A stretch of 35,358 nucleotides of DNA from Methanobacteriota archaeon. GTDB taxonomy: Archaea > Thermoplasmatota > Poseidoniia > Poseidoniales > Thalassarchaeaceae. Positions 25,097-31,873 of this stretch are shown piece after piece. Both the position numbers and the translations under genes were made by a program. A model generated the notes under the pieces. That model was not told the DNA's origin, made no database searches, and saw only the letters and a list, made by a program, of their open reading frames with translations. Within the stretch, counting starts at the first letter, position 1, and the number at the start of each line of letters is the position of its first letter. The stretch covers positions 1 to 35,358 of the forward strand of contig PATC01000027.1 of the NCBI GenBank assembly GCA_002712285.1. The letters run 5' to 3'.

Positions 25097-27319
25097 CTAA
25101 CGAGACCTGGGCACATCCCTCAGTCGTTGGATGAGATCATCCTTCTTTCCTGATATTGATAACCCCTCAGATCTGAGCATTTCCTTCAGTTCATTGACAG
25201 TCCGACTATCTAACTCGATATCATCAGAGGCGACTAATGTTGCTTCCAAAATGTCCGAAGAGAGATCAGTCTCATCCTCATCTCCAGTGCGAAGGAATAG
25301 TACCACACTAGATACAATAACCACAATCAGAACAATACCCAACGAGAATAAGTAAGCTGATAGCCCCGCAGCGCCTTCAGCAGACCCTCCTCCATCGATT
25401 TCAAGAACGACTGGGAGAGATATACCGTCGCTGTCAGAAGCACGAATCTCGACAATATGTGTTCCAGAAGACAGAGATGTTGTATCTAGAGCAAGAGTCC
25501 AATTGAACGGAACTAAGGCAGATAGATCAGATGGGACTCCCTCATAGGTCGTCTGGAACCACTGCCCCCCATCAATACGGAATTCAACGCGTTCAACTGG
25601 TGAATCGATCCCCCAAGAATGTCCAGTGATTATCGCCATATCACCATCCATCGTGGTGTTTATATGGTGATTCTGCAGAGTCCAATCTACCATTGATGTT
25701 TGATTAGTTTCAATCAGATGGAATGATAATTCAACTGCAGCAAGAGCATCTACCATGCCCCATCCAAAGTCTCGATTCCAATATGGATCAACCTCAGGTT
25801 GCGTAGCCTCACCTCGACGCTCCGCTGTCTGCTTCAGAACCTCTCGGATTTGTAGCGGATCGAGGTCAGGATTTGCTTCCATCATTAGTGCAATTACACC
25901 TGTGACTGCAGGGGTAGCATAGGATGTACCACTTCCTCGACCGGTGTAGTCATTGTCTGAAGCATCCTGCCCTGGAACAAGATTATTGCAACCCCCACTA
26001 GTAACACAACCCTCTGCTTGAATGATATTTGTACCTGGAGCGGATAGGTCAGGCTTGAGCTCATTAATTGGATTAGAGTCACCATTATCACGACGAGGAC
26101 CACGACTAGAATATCCTGCTACAGTGTCATCTTCGCGGTCGATTGTGTTCTTATCGTCAGTAGCTCCAACTGTAATAGACAGGCTACTTGACCCCATACC
26201 GGATAACCCGTCATTGTCTGGACCGTCATTACCTGCAGCAACACTAACTGTTACTCCCGCCAGAGTTGCCTCATCAAGAATACGGCTGTGCATATCCTCA
26301 CCGTCACTGCCACCACCCTCGTGACTCGTAATTCCCCATGAGAGCGATATGATATCGATCCCGTGTAGGTCTTCGTCGACTCCAGTCCAAGCCGTATCCT
26401 TATTGTCAATAATCCACTGAATACCATTCATAGCTGATTCGTAGAACTCTTGCTCAAGAAGATAATTCTCGAAGGGGCCTGCTCCTACATCAGTACCGAT
26501 ACGTACATCGACAAGCGAGGCGTTTGGAGCTGATCCGTAGTACTCGGTCTGGCTACCATCTGGACCGATACCGCTCGCCGCAGCCATTCCCATACATGCA
26601 GTACCATGCTGGTTCCCATCATCTGGATCGAAAGATCCATCTGTCTCCCGACCCCCATTAAGAATACATGTGGGGTCTGAATGAACAAAACAAACTGCAT
26701 CATATCCAGCCACATGCTTACCGATTAGACCAGGATGCTCACTGTCCACACCTGTATCTGTAAGAGCGATATTGATCCCATGACCAGAAACCGATAGATT
26801 CCATGCACCATCAGGGTAGATGTCTGAGGCACTCGCCTTCACTGCAGGAGTTTGGATATCACCATAGAAACGGAGAAGGCCATATTCTTCCACCATCACG
26901 ACTCCATCTAGTGCAGTTAGATTATCCAAATGAGAAGAATCGATCGCACCAAGAAGAACTGCATCGACAGCATCAATCTTGAGTTTGGCATCAATCCCAA
27001 GCGCTCGTAATGATTCTACATCTTGTTCAACTATATCACGACCGTAACTCAACCCAACCCAAAGGATTCCTTCGCGATTTTGGAGTGAATCATGGATTTG
27101 ATTACGATCATTATCCAGCGTAGTCCGCTCCCACCAAGGGATATCAGGACCTAGTTCAACAGATTGAGCGGGAATCTCCATTGTCCATTCCATCCGAGCA
27201 TATTGGTTCGGCGAGCCATGGACTGGTACAAATTCATTCGATGACATACCAATACTGCCAGTTAGTGGGAAGAGTAACAATAGAACCATGCCGATAGCAG
27301 GTACGATGGTGCGGGTCAT
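25097..27319 (-). CDS. Membrane-anchored subtilisin-like protease with cytoplasmic SAP domain
   Basis: Secreted serine protease of family S8. The ATG at 27319 follows an in-frame TTG and opens a signal peptide (PAIGMVLLLLFPLTGSIG). A propeptide-like region precedes the catalytic domain, whose triad is Asp188 (ALTDTGVDSEHP), His238 (GNQHGTACMG) and Ser466 (GSGTSYATP), with oxyanion Asn364 (AAGNDGPD). A beta-rich module follows (residues about 550-650, VERVEFRIDGGQW), then one membrane helix (LFSLGIVLIVVIVSSVVLFL). The last 35 residues are a SAP motif, TVNELKEMLRSEGLSISGKK, placed on the cytoplasmic side by topology. The aminotransferase starts 36 bases downstream. Confidence 0.93.
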   Translation of the reverse strand: MTRTIVPAIGMVLLLLFPLTGSIGMSSNEFVPVHGSPNQYARMEWTMEIPAQSVELGPDIPWWERTTLDNDRNQIHDSLQNREGILWVGLSYGRDIVEQDVESLRALGIDAKLKIDAVDAVLLGAIDSSHLDNLTALDGVVMVEEYGLLRFYGDIQTPAVKASASDIYPDGAWNLSVSGHGINIALTDTGVDSEHPGLIGKHVAGYDAVCFVHSDPTCILNGGRETDGSFDPDDGNQHGTACMGMAAASGIGPDGSQTEYYGSAPNASLVDVRIGTDVGAGPFENYLLEQEFYESAMNGIQWIIDNKDTAWTGVDEDLHGIDIISLSWGITSHEGGGSDGEDMHSRILDEATLAGVTVSVAAGNDGPDNDGLSGMGSSSLSITVGATDDKNTIDREDDTVAGYSSRGPRRDNGDSNPINELKPDLSAPGTNIIQAEGCVTSGGCNNLVPGQDASDNDYTGRGSGTSYATPAVTGVIALMMEANPDLDPLQIREVLKQTAERRGEATQPEVDPYWNRDFGWGMVDALAAVELSFHLIETNQTSMVDWTLQNHHINTTMDGDMAIITGHSWGIDSPVERVEFRIDGGQWFQTTYEGVPSDLSALVPFNWTLALDTTSLSSGTHIVEIRASDSDGISLPVVLEIDGGGSAEGAAGLSAYLFSLGIVLIVVIVSSVVLFLRTGDEDETDLSSDILEATLVASDDIELDSRTVNELKEMLRSEGLSISGKKDDLIQRLRDVPRSR

Positions 27320-27366
27320 CAAACCAAGCGAAGTAGTGGATAGAGATGAACCCCACGACTAGAATA

Positions 27367-27861
27367 TCAACAATCAAGTTCAGCAAGTACGGCATGCCAA
27401 TCAGGGAACGCCTCTGAGCCGAAGTGAATCCAACGTTGGCCCTCAATTTCTCCAAACTCTTTTGCACCATTGTTCGGACGATCATCGATTAGTAGGGCAC
27501 CTCGATTGAGGTCCTTTCGATGACTAAGAATCAATCTCTTAATCGGAAGATTAGGGAGATAAGTTTCTACCCATCTTCGCTTATCTGATGATGAAGAATG
27601 ATTACTCCAAGGGGCAGTGGATAGCAAATATACTGTGTAACCCCCGGCCTGAAGGCGAATGAGGGCGTCCGCTCCACCTACCATAGGAGGTAAAGTTGCA
27701 AACAGGCCTTCGAAATCGGAATGGTGATTTTTTGTATGCATACACCACTCTTTGCATTCCTCCCGAATAGATTCATGAACGTCTTCGATGTTGTATGGAA
27801 AATCGACAAGGACACCATCCATATCGACATAGGCAATCATCTCATCTGGTGAGTTCGTCAT
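27367..27861 (-). CDS. HAD-superfamily 5'(3')-deoxyribonucleotidase-like protein
   Basis: Probable phosphatase acting on (deoxy)nucleoside monophosphates. HAD motif I is AYVDMDGVLVDF (nucleophile Asp plus the +2 Asp), a threonine/serine motif II lies in YLLSTAPW, and motif IV is LIDDRPNNGAKEF. The spacing and small cap resemble the NT5C family. The start at 27861 is uncertain: ATGs at 27891 and 27840 are also in frame. It lies between the subtilase and tRNA-Trp on the same strand. Nucleotide specificity is inferred from family resemblance only. Confidence 0.82.
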   Translation of the reverse strand: MTNSPDEMIAYVDMDGVLVDFPYNIEDVHESIREECKEWCMHTKNHHSDFEGLFATLPPMVGGADALIRLQAGGYTVYLLSTAPWSNHSSSSDKRRWVETYLPNLPIKRLILSHRKDLNRGALLIDDRPNNGAKEFGEIEGQRWIHFGSEAFPDWHAVLAELDC

Positions 27862-27954
27862 GTTATGCCTTGACACAACTCGGTGTTTCATGCCTGCGGC
27901 CGGTAAAGGATGTTTGAGGTGGGGGCACTGGGATTTGAACCCAGATCAGCGGGT

Positions 27955-28073
27955 GTCTTCCGCTTCAGTGTGTGCAATTCCTGAACCGCACACTCTCGGG
28001 TCGCGACGGGTCGGCGCTCCAGTTGGTCATCAAACCACCTTCAGCATACCCACTTGTCGTCATCCCCGTGCAA
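27955..28073 (-). other. tRNA-Trp intron
   Basis: Roughly 119-base intron between nucleotides 37 and 38 of tRNA-Trp. Exact boundaries are inferred from the mature tRNA; I could not draw an ideal bulge-helix-bulge by eye. Besides the C/D module it contains a GTGTGC/GCACAC hairpin near its 3' end. Confidence 0.8.
28006..28069 (-). ncRNA. Intron-encoded box C/D guide RNA for tRNA-Trp positions 34 and 39
   Basis: Within the intron, in order: terminal stem ACGGG; box C ATGACGA (28063-28057); 12-base guide; box D' CTGA (28044-28041); box C' TTGATGA (28033-28027); 12-base guide; box D CCGA (28014-28011); stem CCCGT. By the D+5 rule the first guide places G28049 opposite C39 (AGTGGGT pairs with ACCCGCT, one G-U). 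The second places G28019 opposite C34 (CAACTGGAGC pairs perfectly with GCTCCAG plus the first three intron bases). This mirrors the Haloferax volcanii pre-tRNA-Trp intron, which guides methylation of residues 34 and 39. Confidence 0.85.
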
Positions 28074-28158
28074 CTGGAGCCCGCGGTACTGCCAGGTTAT
28101 ACTATACCCCCATGAGGTAAGTTCGGGGAAGCAAGACCCGTTTATGATTCCGACGGTC

Positions 28159-28266
28159 TCACTGCCGAGCCTGACGTCGGGCGCGCTTACGGCGCCGAAG
28201 CTTCTTCTTACGCCACTTCCAGCGCTGGTTGCCTCGCTTCTTCCAAGCCCGGGAACCACGCTTCAT
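28159..28266 (-). CDS. rpl41e: 50S ribosomal protein eL41
   Basis: A 35-codon ORF too short for the supplied track. The product starts MKRGSRAWKKRGNQ and continues RWKWRKKKLRRRKRARRQAR, closely resembling the short basic helix of eL41 (yeast-type KWRKKRTRRLKRKRRK). More than half of the residues are K or R. eL41 forms a single helix bridging the two subunits near the decoding region. TATA-like GATATAC lies about 25 bases before the ATG, implying a leaderless mRNA. It sits between tRNA-Trp and tRNA-Arg on the same strand, a translation-related neighbourhood. Confidence 0.85.
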   Translation of the reverse strand: MKRGSRAWKKRGNQRWKWRKKKLRRRKRARRQARQ

Positions 28267-28288
28267 GCGCTTCCCCGACCTGCCCCCT

Positions 28289-28297
28289 GTATATCAG
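28289..28297 (-). promoter_or_regulatory. TATA box of eL41
   Basis: The minus strand reads TGATATACA; its centre is about 26 bases before the eL41 ATG at 28266, the spacing expected if transcription starts at the start codon. Confidence 0.5.
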
Positions 28298-28350
28298 CGC
28301 TACGGAAGAGAATGGCCAAAGTAAATTACCAAACTACCGGATTAATGGGA

Positions 28351-28424
28351 TGGGCGATACAGGATTCGAACCCGTGTCAGCGGCTTAGAAGGCCACCATG
28401 ATATCCAGACTACACCAATCGCCC
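28351..28424 (-). tRNA. trnR: tRNA-Arg (TCT)
   Basis: A complete 74-base cloverleaf on the minus strand: acceptor GGGCGAT paired with ATCGCCC, anticodon stem GTGGC/GCCGC around loop CTTCTAA, giving anticodon TCT, and T-arm with GGTTCGAATCC. Discriminator A; CCA is not encoded (TCCC follows). No intron. A CATAATTG element about 30 bases upstream, just after the neighbouring gene's stop, is a plausible TATA box. Confidence 0.95.
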
Positions 28425-28462
28425 AATCCAATCCGAGGTGCGAACGCATTTCAATTATGCAC

Positions 28463-29389
28463 TCAATCCGACGCTGAGTCGCCCAAAGAGAGGGGATTCT
28501 TGAATCGCGTCGAACCAAACACAAGAAGAAGCAATAGAACTACGGCGAAGAAAGGATTCTGCTCACGAATCAAACTAACAAACCATCCAATAACAAATGA
28601 AAGAGCACAAAGAATAGTCAGACCCAGGAGAAAATATGGAGCAAGGCGAGGACGAGGATCAATGAATTCGTAGACATAGTAACCCCCGCCCCAGAGGGCC
28701 CATAATTCAGAGAAGATAAGATAGATTGCACCATATGTGAGACCGAGGCTAACCATAGGAGCCTGCACAGTCATCCATCCAAGGCCCAATTCAATCGCGA
28801 GAAGAATCAATGCCCAATTATGCATCACCTGTTCATGCGGCAGAAACATGTGATCGATAGGGCTTCCATTTTGAATCATTGAAGGAAGAATCACATAACG
28901 AACAACCACTGCAGTGAGAACTGCTGCACTAAATGCAGTGGCAAAAACTGCAACACCAGCATGGACTAGGAAAGGTGAAGGATGCACCCCAAAGAGAATG
29001 AAGAGAGACATCAGACCATTAATCCACATAGATAAGCCGAAGATCATTAGAGTCCATGAACTGAAAGGAACAAGCCGTTCCAAACCAAGAGAGGGATGGG
29101 GCTTAACCACCAGATCTTTTCTGAAGAGAGGCTGCATGGAACCGGGTACAGGATTCCTAATCATCCAGAACAACAATGTGTGAATAGCGAGATATCCTGC
29201 TGCAATTCTGTAGAATCCTCGAATGAAACTATCCAAACCACCAGTGCCATGTAAGAGATAAATGTCAAGGGTATTCCCACTACCGTGAAAACGAGTGTAA
29301 AACATCACAGAGAATAACATCAGCAATAAAATTAGCAATCTGGAAACCAATGTTCTGTCATAACCCTCGAGGTCGACAGATCGGCCCAT
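28463..29389 (-). CDS. Polytopic membrane protein, unknown function
   Basis: Family not recognised. The ATG at 29389 (MGRSVDLEGYDRTLVSR) is chosen over the TTG given by the track. The 308-residue product has about eight membrane segments by eye, among them LLILLLMLFSVMFY, RIAAGYLAIHTLLFWMI, WTLMIFGLSMWINGLMSLFIL, GVAVFATAFSAAVLTAVVV, WALILLAIELGLGWM, LGLTYGAIYLIFSELWALW and APYFLLGLTILCALSFVIGWF. Several histidines and acidic residues lie near membrane ends (FGVHPSPFLVHAG, HMFLPHEQVMHNW), which could bind metal or haem, but no established motif was found. It follows the SprT-like gene by 18 bases and is probably in one operon with it. Confidence 0.75.
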   Translation of the reverse strand: MGRSVDLEGYDRTLVSRLLILLLMLFSVMFYTRFHGSGNTLDIYLLHGTGGLDSFIRGFYRIAAGYLAIHTLLFWMIRNPVPGSMQPLFRKDLVVKPHPSLGLERLVPFSSWTLMIFGLSMWINGLMSLFILFGVHPSPFLVHAGVAVFATAFSAAVLTAVVVRYVILPSMIQNGSPIDHMFLPHEQVMHNWALILLAIELGLGWMTVQAPMVSLGLTYGAIYLIFSELWALWGGGYYVYEFIDPRPRLAPYFLLGLTILCALSFVIGWFVSLIREQNPFFAVVLLLLLVFGSTRFKNPLSLGDSASD

Positions 29390-29407
29390 AGATATCAATC
29401 CCAATTC

Positions 29408-30010
29408 TCAATGTTCACCATCACGTGAACTCTCATGAGCGATTACTGCGGCACGAGCGCAACGGGGGCACCGCTTTGGACGCGATACCGTAGTACGCTT
29501 CCATGAAGTGCCACAATTGGTGCATAACCACTCTTGAATATCTTGACCATCCAATACCTCAGAACGTAAACGCATCAAGACAGGGGATTCAGCAAGAGAA
29601 GGAGCAGGAGCAATCTCTTCAGTTAGAGAAGCATGACGATTATTATGGTCAGTTAGGCCCACCGCATGAAGTAACTCGTGGACAAAAGTATGTGCGAGCA
29701 GAGCAGAGTCATCTACAAGGATTGGATGTAATTCGATATGGACTGGGCCACTTGGAGCACGCATACGTCGCCTACGCATCAACTCATTCGGATCCAATTC
29801 AAACCGAGTAACACCAAGTAAATCAGAGGATGGTTCGGACCAAGAAACCTTGAGCCAACGACCCAATCCTTTGAGGAATGGAGCTTCAATATCAGTTACA
29901 TGTTTACGAATAATTTCCAACCACCTCATAGGGTCAGGAGGTGCCCGATTTGTTGGAGTGGCATCAACTGAAACCACGCGATGCGGCACCCGCTTAGCCC
30001 GGTCCACCAT
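29408..30010 (-). CDS. SprT-like zinc metalloprotease domain protein
   Basis: The zinc-binding motif HTFVHELLHAVGLTDHNNRH contains HExxH with a third histidine downstream, the SprT/Spartan arrangement. The last 45 residues form a zinc ribbon, CTNCGTSW followed by RPKRCPRCA, also typical of SprT-type proteins. Eukaryotic Spartan cleaves DNA-protein crosslinks; a similar role here is possible but untested. 200 residues. The ATG at 30010 is about 26-28 bases from the TTTAAGG element at 30034-30042, consistent with a leaderless mRNA. Confidence 0.8.
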   Translation of the reverse strand: MVDRAKRVPHRVVSVDATPTNRAPPDPMRWLEIIRKHVTDIEAPFLKGLGRWLKVSWSEPSSDLLGVTRFELDPNELMRRRRMRAPSGPVHIELHPILVDDSALLAHTFVHELLHAVGLTDHNNRHASLTEEIAPAPSLAESPVLMRLRSEVLDGQDIQEWLCTNCGTSWKRTTVSRPKRCPRCARAAVIAHESSRDGEH

Positions 30011-30033
30011 GACCTTCGAGAGTGCCGGGCATC

Positions 30034-30040
30034 CTTAAAT
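30034..30040. promoter_or_regulatory. Shared TATA-like element between SprT-like gene and tRNA-Ala
   Basis: The plus strand reads CTTAAAT, 26-32 bases before tRNA-Ala G1. The minus strand reads ATTTAAG, 24-30 bases before the SprT-like ATG. It is the only AT-rich stretch in the 55-base divergent gap, so it may serve both directions. Confidence 0.45.
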
Positions 30041-30065
30041 CGGGCCGGCTAGTCGCTCCCTTATT

Positions 30066-30142
30066 GGGCGTGTGGCGCAGCTTGGAAGCGCGCTTCCTTG
30101 GCATGGAAGAGGCCCCGAGTTCAAATCTCGGCACGTCCACCA
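30066..30142 (+). tRNA. trnA: tRNA-Ala (GGC) with encoded CCA
   Basis: Complete cloverleaf: acceptor GGGCGTG paired with CACGTCC including the G3-U70 pair that identifies alanine, anticodon stem CTTCC/GGAAG around TTGGCAT, giving anticodon GGC, and T-arm CCGAG-TTCAAAT-CTCGG. Discriminator A at 30139 is followed by an encoded CCA (30140-30142), unlike the other two tRNAs here. No intron. The CCA abuts the stop codon of the convergent glutamine synthetase gene. Confidence 0.96.
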
Positions 30143-31153
30143 TCAACAAACCGATTTTGTTGTTGAAATGATGACTGCCCCAATCTTGTAGGGGTCGCCA
30201 TTAGAAGCAGGTCTACGATCTTCCAGGCGACCTACCCATCCATCATTTGGCACTGAAGCCGGAACACGGATAGAAGCCCCCCGATCGGATACGCCATATG
30301 AAAACTGGTCAATTGATTGGGTTTCATGAAGTCCTGTTAATCGTTCTTCGTTGTGGGCTCCATAAACGGACATATGCTTGTCGATATTTTGACCGAATGC
30401 TTCACAGATATTGTCAAACAATTCCCTACCTCCTTTCTCCCTCATGACACCATTTGAGAAGTTTGCATGCATTCCAGAACCATTCCAATCGCCTTTGATT
30501 GGCTTAGGATGATATTCTATGTAGTAGCCATAACTTTCAGTCAAGCGATCTAGCATATACCTAGCAACCCATAATTCATCGCCAGCCTGCTTAGCACCCT
30601 TAGCGAATATTTGGAACTCCCACTGTCCACAAGCTACTTCTTGATTGATTCCTTCAAAATTAATACCGGCTTGAAGACATAAATCAGCATGCTCTTCCAC
30701 TAGAGAACGCCCATGTGTATTCTTTCCACCCACTGAGCAGTAATACAGCCCCTGCGGCCCGGGGTAGCCCCCTACAGGAAAACCAAGAGGAAGTTGAGTT
30801 GCTACATCCATGATGAAGTACTCTTGTTCGTATCCGAACCAAAAATCATTGTCATCATCATCTATTGTGGCTCTTCCATTGCTAACATGTGGAGTTCCAT
30901 CCGGGTTCATCACTTCACACATGACCAAATAACCGTTAATCCGCTGCGGATCTGGAAATATGTTCACTGGTTGAAGCAAGCAATCAGAGGCGCTACCATC
31001 GGCTTGGCGAGTAGATGAACCATCAAACATCCAAACAGGACATTCTTCAACTGTTCCTCCGAAGTTTTTTCTCACCATGGTTTTACTTCGCATGTTCTGC
31101 GTAGGTTCGTATCCATCTAGCCAAATGTACTCAAGCTTGCTGTGTTCGCTCAT
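30143..31153 (-). CDS. Glutamine synthetase type II (eukaryotic-like)
   Basis: Makes glutamine from glutamate, ammonia and ATP. The short 336-residue form and the motifs EYIWLDGYEP, VWMFDGSSTRQADG, WFGYEQEYFIMD, GKNTHGRSLVEEH, QWEFQIFAKGAKQAGDELW, GDWNGSGMHANFS, GLHETQSIDQFSYGVSDRGAS and LEDRRPASNGDPY are those of GS type II, not of the roughly 450-residue GlnA usual in Archaea. An AAGGA site precedes the ATG, and a TATA-like TTTTATAG lies at 31204-31211. Its 3' end abuts tRNA-Ala. Type II enzymes in Archaea suggest acquisition from a bacterial or eukaryotic source; this is inference. Confidence 0.95.
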   Translation of the reverse strand: MSEHSKLEYIWLDGYEPTQNMRSKTMVRKNFGGTVEECPVWMFDGSSTRQADGSASDCLLQPVNIFPDPQRINGYLVMCEVMNPDGTPHVSNGRATIDDDDNDFWFGYEQEYFIMDVATQLPLGFPVGGYPGPQGLYYCSVGGKNTHGRSLVEEHADLCLQAGINFEGINQEVACGQWEFQIFAKGAKQAGDELWVARYMLDRLTESYGYYIEYHPKPIKGDWNGSGMHANFSNGVMREKGGRELFDNICEAFGQNIDKHMSVYGAHNEERLTGLHETQSIDQFSYGVSDRGASIRVPASVPNDGWVGRLEDRRPASNGDPYKIGAVIISTTKSVC

Positions 31154-31203
31154 AGCATTCCTTGTTGAAAAACTAGTGTATCAATTATTCGGCACATTAT
31201 TGA

Positions 31204-31211
31204 CTATAAAA
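31204..31211 (-). promoter_or_regulatory. TATA box of glutamine synthetase gene
   Basis: The minus strand reads TTTTATAG, about 54 bases before the ATG, predicting a 5' leader of roughly 28 bases that includes the AAGGA ribosome-binding site. Confidence 0.5.
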
Positions 31212-31229
31212 TCATCATAAGACATTATT

Positions 31230-31247
31230 ATTATTCAATTGAATAAT
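31230..31247. promoter_or_regulatory. Perfect 18-bp palindrome, possible operator
   Basis: ATTATTCAATTGAATAAT is its own reverse complement. It lies about 19 bases upstream of the glutamine synthetase TATA element, a position suited to a dimeric regulator. It does not resemble the GGAA-N6-TTCC site of NrpR. The surrounding 200 bases are far more AT-rich than the rest of the window. Confidence 0.45.
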
Positions 31248-31251
31248 TAAA

Positions 31252-31275
31252 AATCATTTATCTTATTAAATGATT
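31252..31275. repeat. 9-bp inverted repeat with 6-base spacer
   Basis: AATCATTTA and TAAATGATT flank TCTTAT. It sits in the glutamine synthetase/DUF898-like divergent gap, four bases from the 18-bp palindrome, and may be a second regulator site or a hairpin. Confidence 0.45.
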
Positions 31276-31352
31276 AATTATCAGAAAGTGTGAGATAGAG
31301 GGGCATTTATTGAATGGGGAACGCCTATACGATGTAGCCCCAACCAACTTTC

Positions 31353-31850
31353 ATGACCAGCGCACAACAATACTACGATGGCTTAGTTCAGCAAGGGCAC
31401 GATGCGGCAATGGCTCTATCGTACACTCAGCAACATTACCCTGATTTTACGGCAGAAATTCAAGTTCCAGAACCCACACCTCAGCCAATGACTGTAGCAC
31501 CTGCTGCACCTGTAGTTGCAGATGTTACAACCGTGGCACCCTCTGTAGGAGGATGGGCGATTCAGACCGCAAATTTTGGACTATTTTTTACTAAAATTCT
31601 GGCCGCCCTACTGACGATGATCACCCTTGGATTCGGATATCCTTGGGCTAAGACAATGGTGTTCAGCAAGTGGGCAAGCAATGTTCGGATTGATGGAAGA
31701 GCAATTCGATACACAGGTACAGGACCAGGACTGTTCGGAGTTTGGGTCAAGGTATTTCTCTTGTCAATAGTAACACTAGGAATCTACTATCTATTCTGGG
31801 GCAGGAAAGCTGTACCAAAGTATGTAGATGCACACTTGGAATGGATCTGA
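31353..31850 (+). CDS. DUF898/YjgN-like membrane protein with UBA-like N-terminus
   Basis: Function unknown. Residues 1-35 (YYDGLVQQGHDAAMALSYTQ) look like a short helical UBA-type module, followed by a P/V/A/T-rich linker. From about residue 68 there are two membrane segments, FFTKILAALLTMITLGFGY and VWVKVFLLSIVTLGIYYLF, separated by WASNVRIDGRAIRYTGTGPGLFG. The R-Y-T-G-TG...LFG.W and VTLGIYY.F motifs match DUF898 repeats, here as a single unit. A CCTATACG element 25 bases before the ATG suggests a leaderless mRNA. Confidence 0.7.
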   Translation: MTSAQQYYDGLVQQGHDAAMALSYTQQHYPDFTAEIQVPEPTPQPMTVAPAAPVVADVTTVAPSVGGWAIQTANFGLFFTKILAALLTMITLGFGYPWAKTMVFSKWASNVRIDGRAIRYTGTGPGLFGVWVKVFLLSIVTLGIYYLFWGRKAVPKYVDAHLEWI

Positions 31851-31873
31851 TTAGCGTCAGAGCCATGAACCGA

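Larger units (their letters stand above)
27920..28111 (-). tRNA. trnW: tRNA-Trp (CCA) with long intron
   Basis: Minus-strand exon 1 is GGGGGTA (acceptor), TA, D-arm GTAT...GTAC, anticodon stem GCGGG and loop CTCCAG, giving anticodon CCA at 28077-28075. Exon 2 resumes with A38 and CCCGC (27953-27949), then TGAT, T-arm CTGGG-TTCAAAT-CCCAG, acceptor TGCCCCC and discriminator A. All stems pair, with one G-U in the acceptor and one in the D-arm. Exons are interrupted after position 37 by about 119 bases, the standard archaeal tRNA-Trp intron site. CCA is not fully encoded (ACCT follows). A TTTATGA element (minus TCATAAA) at 28141-28147 is a plausible TATA box. Confidence 0.93.

Noticed and set aside
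27860-28401. Overlapping ORFs on both strands (27860-28120 plus, 28054-28401 plus, 28041-28259 minus)
   Set aside because: They run through tRNA-Trp, its intron, eL41 and part of tRNA-Arg, and have no recognisable protein features.
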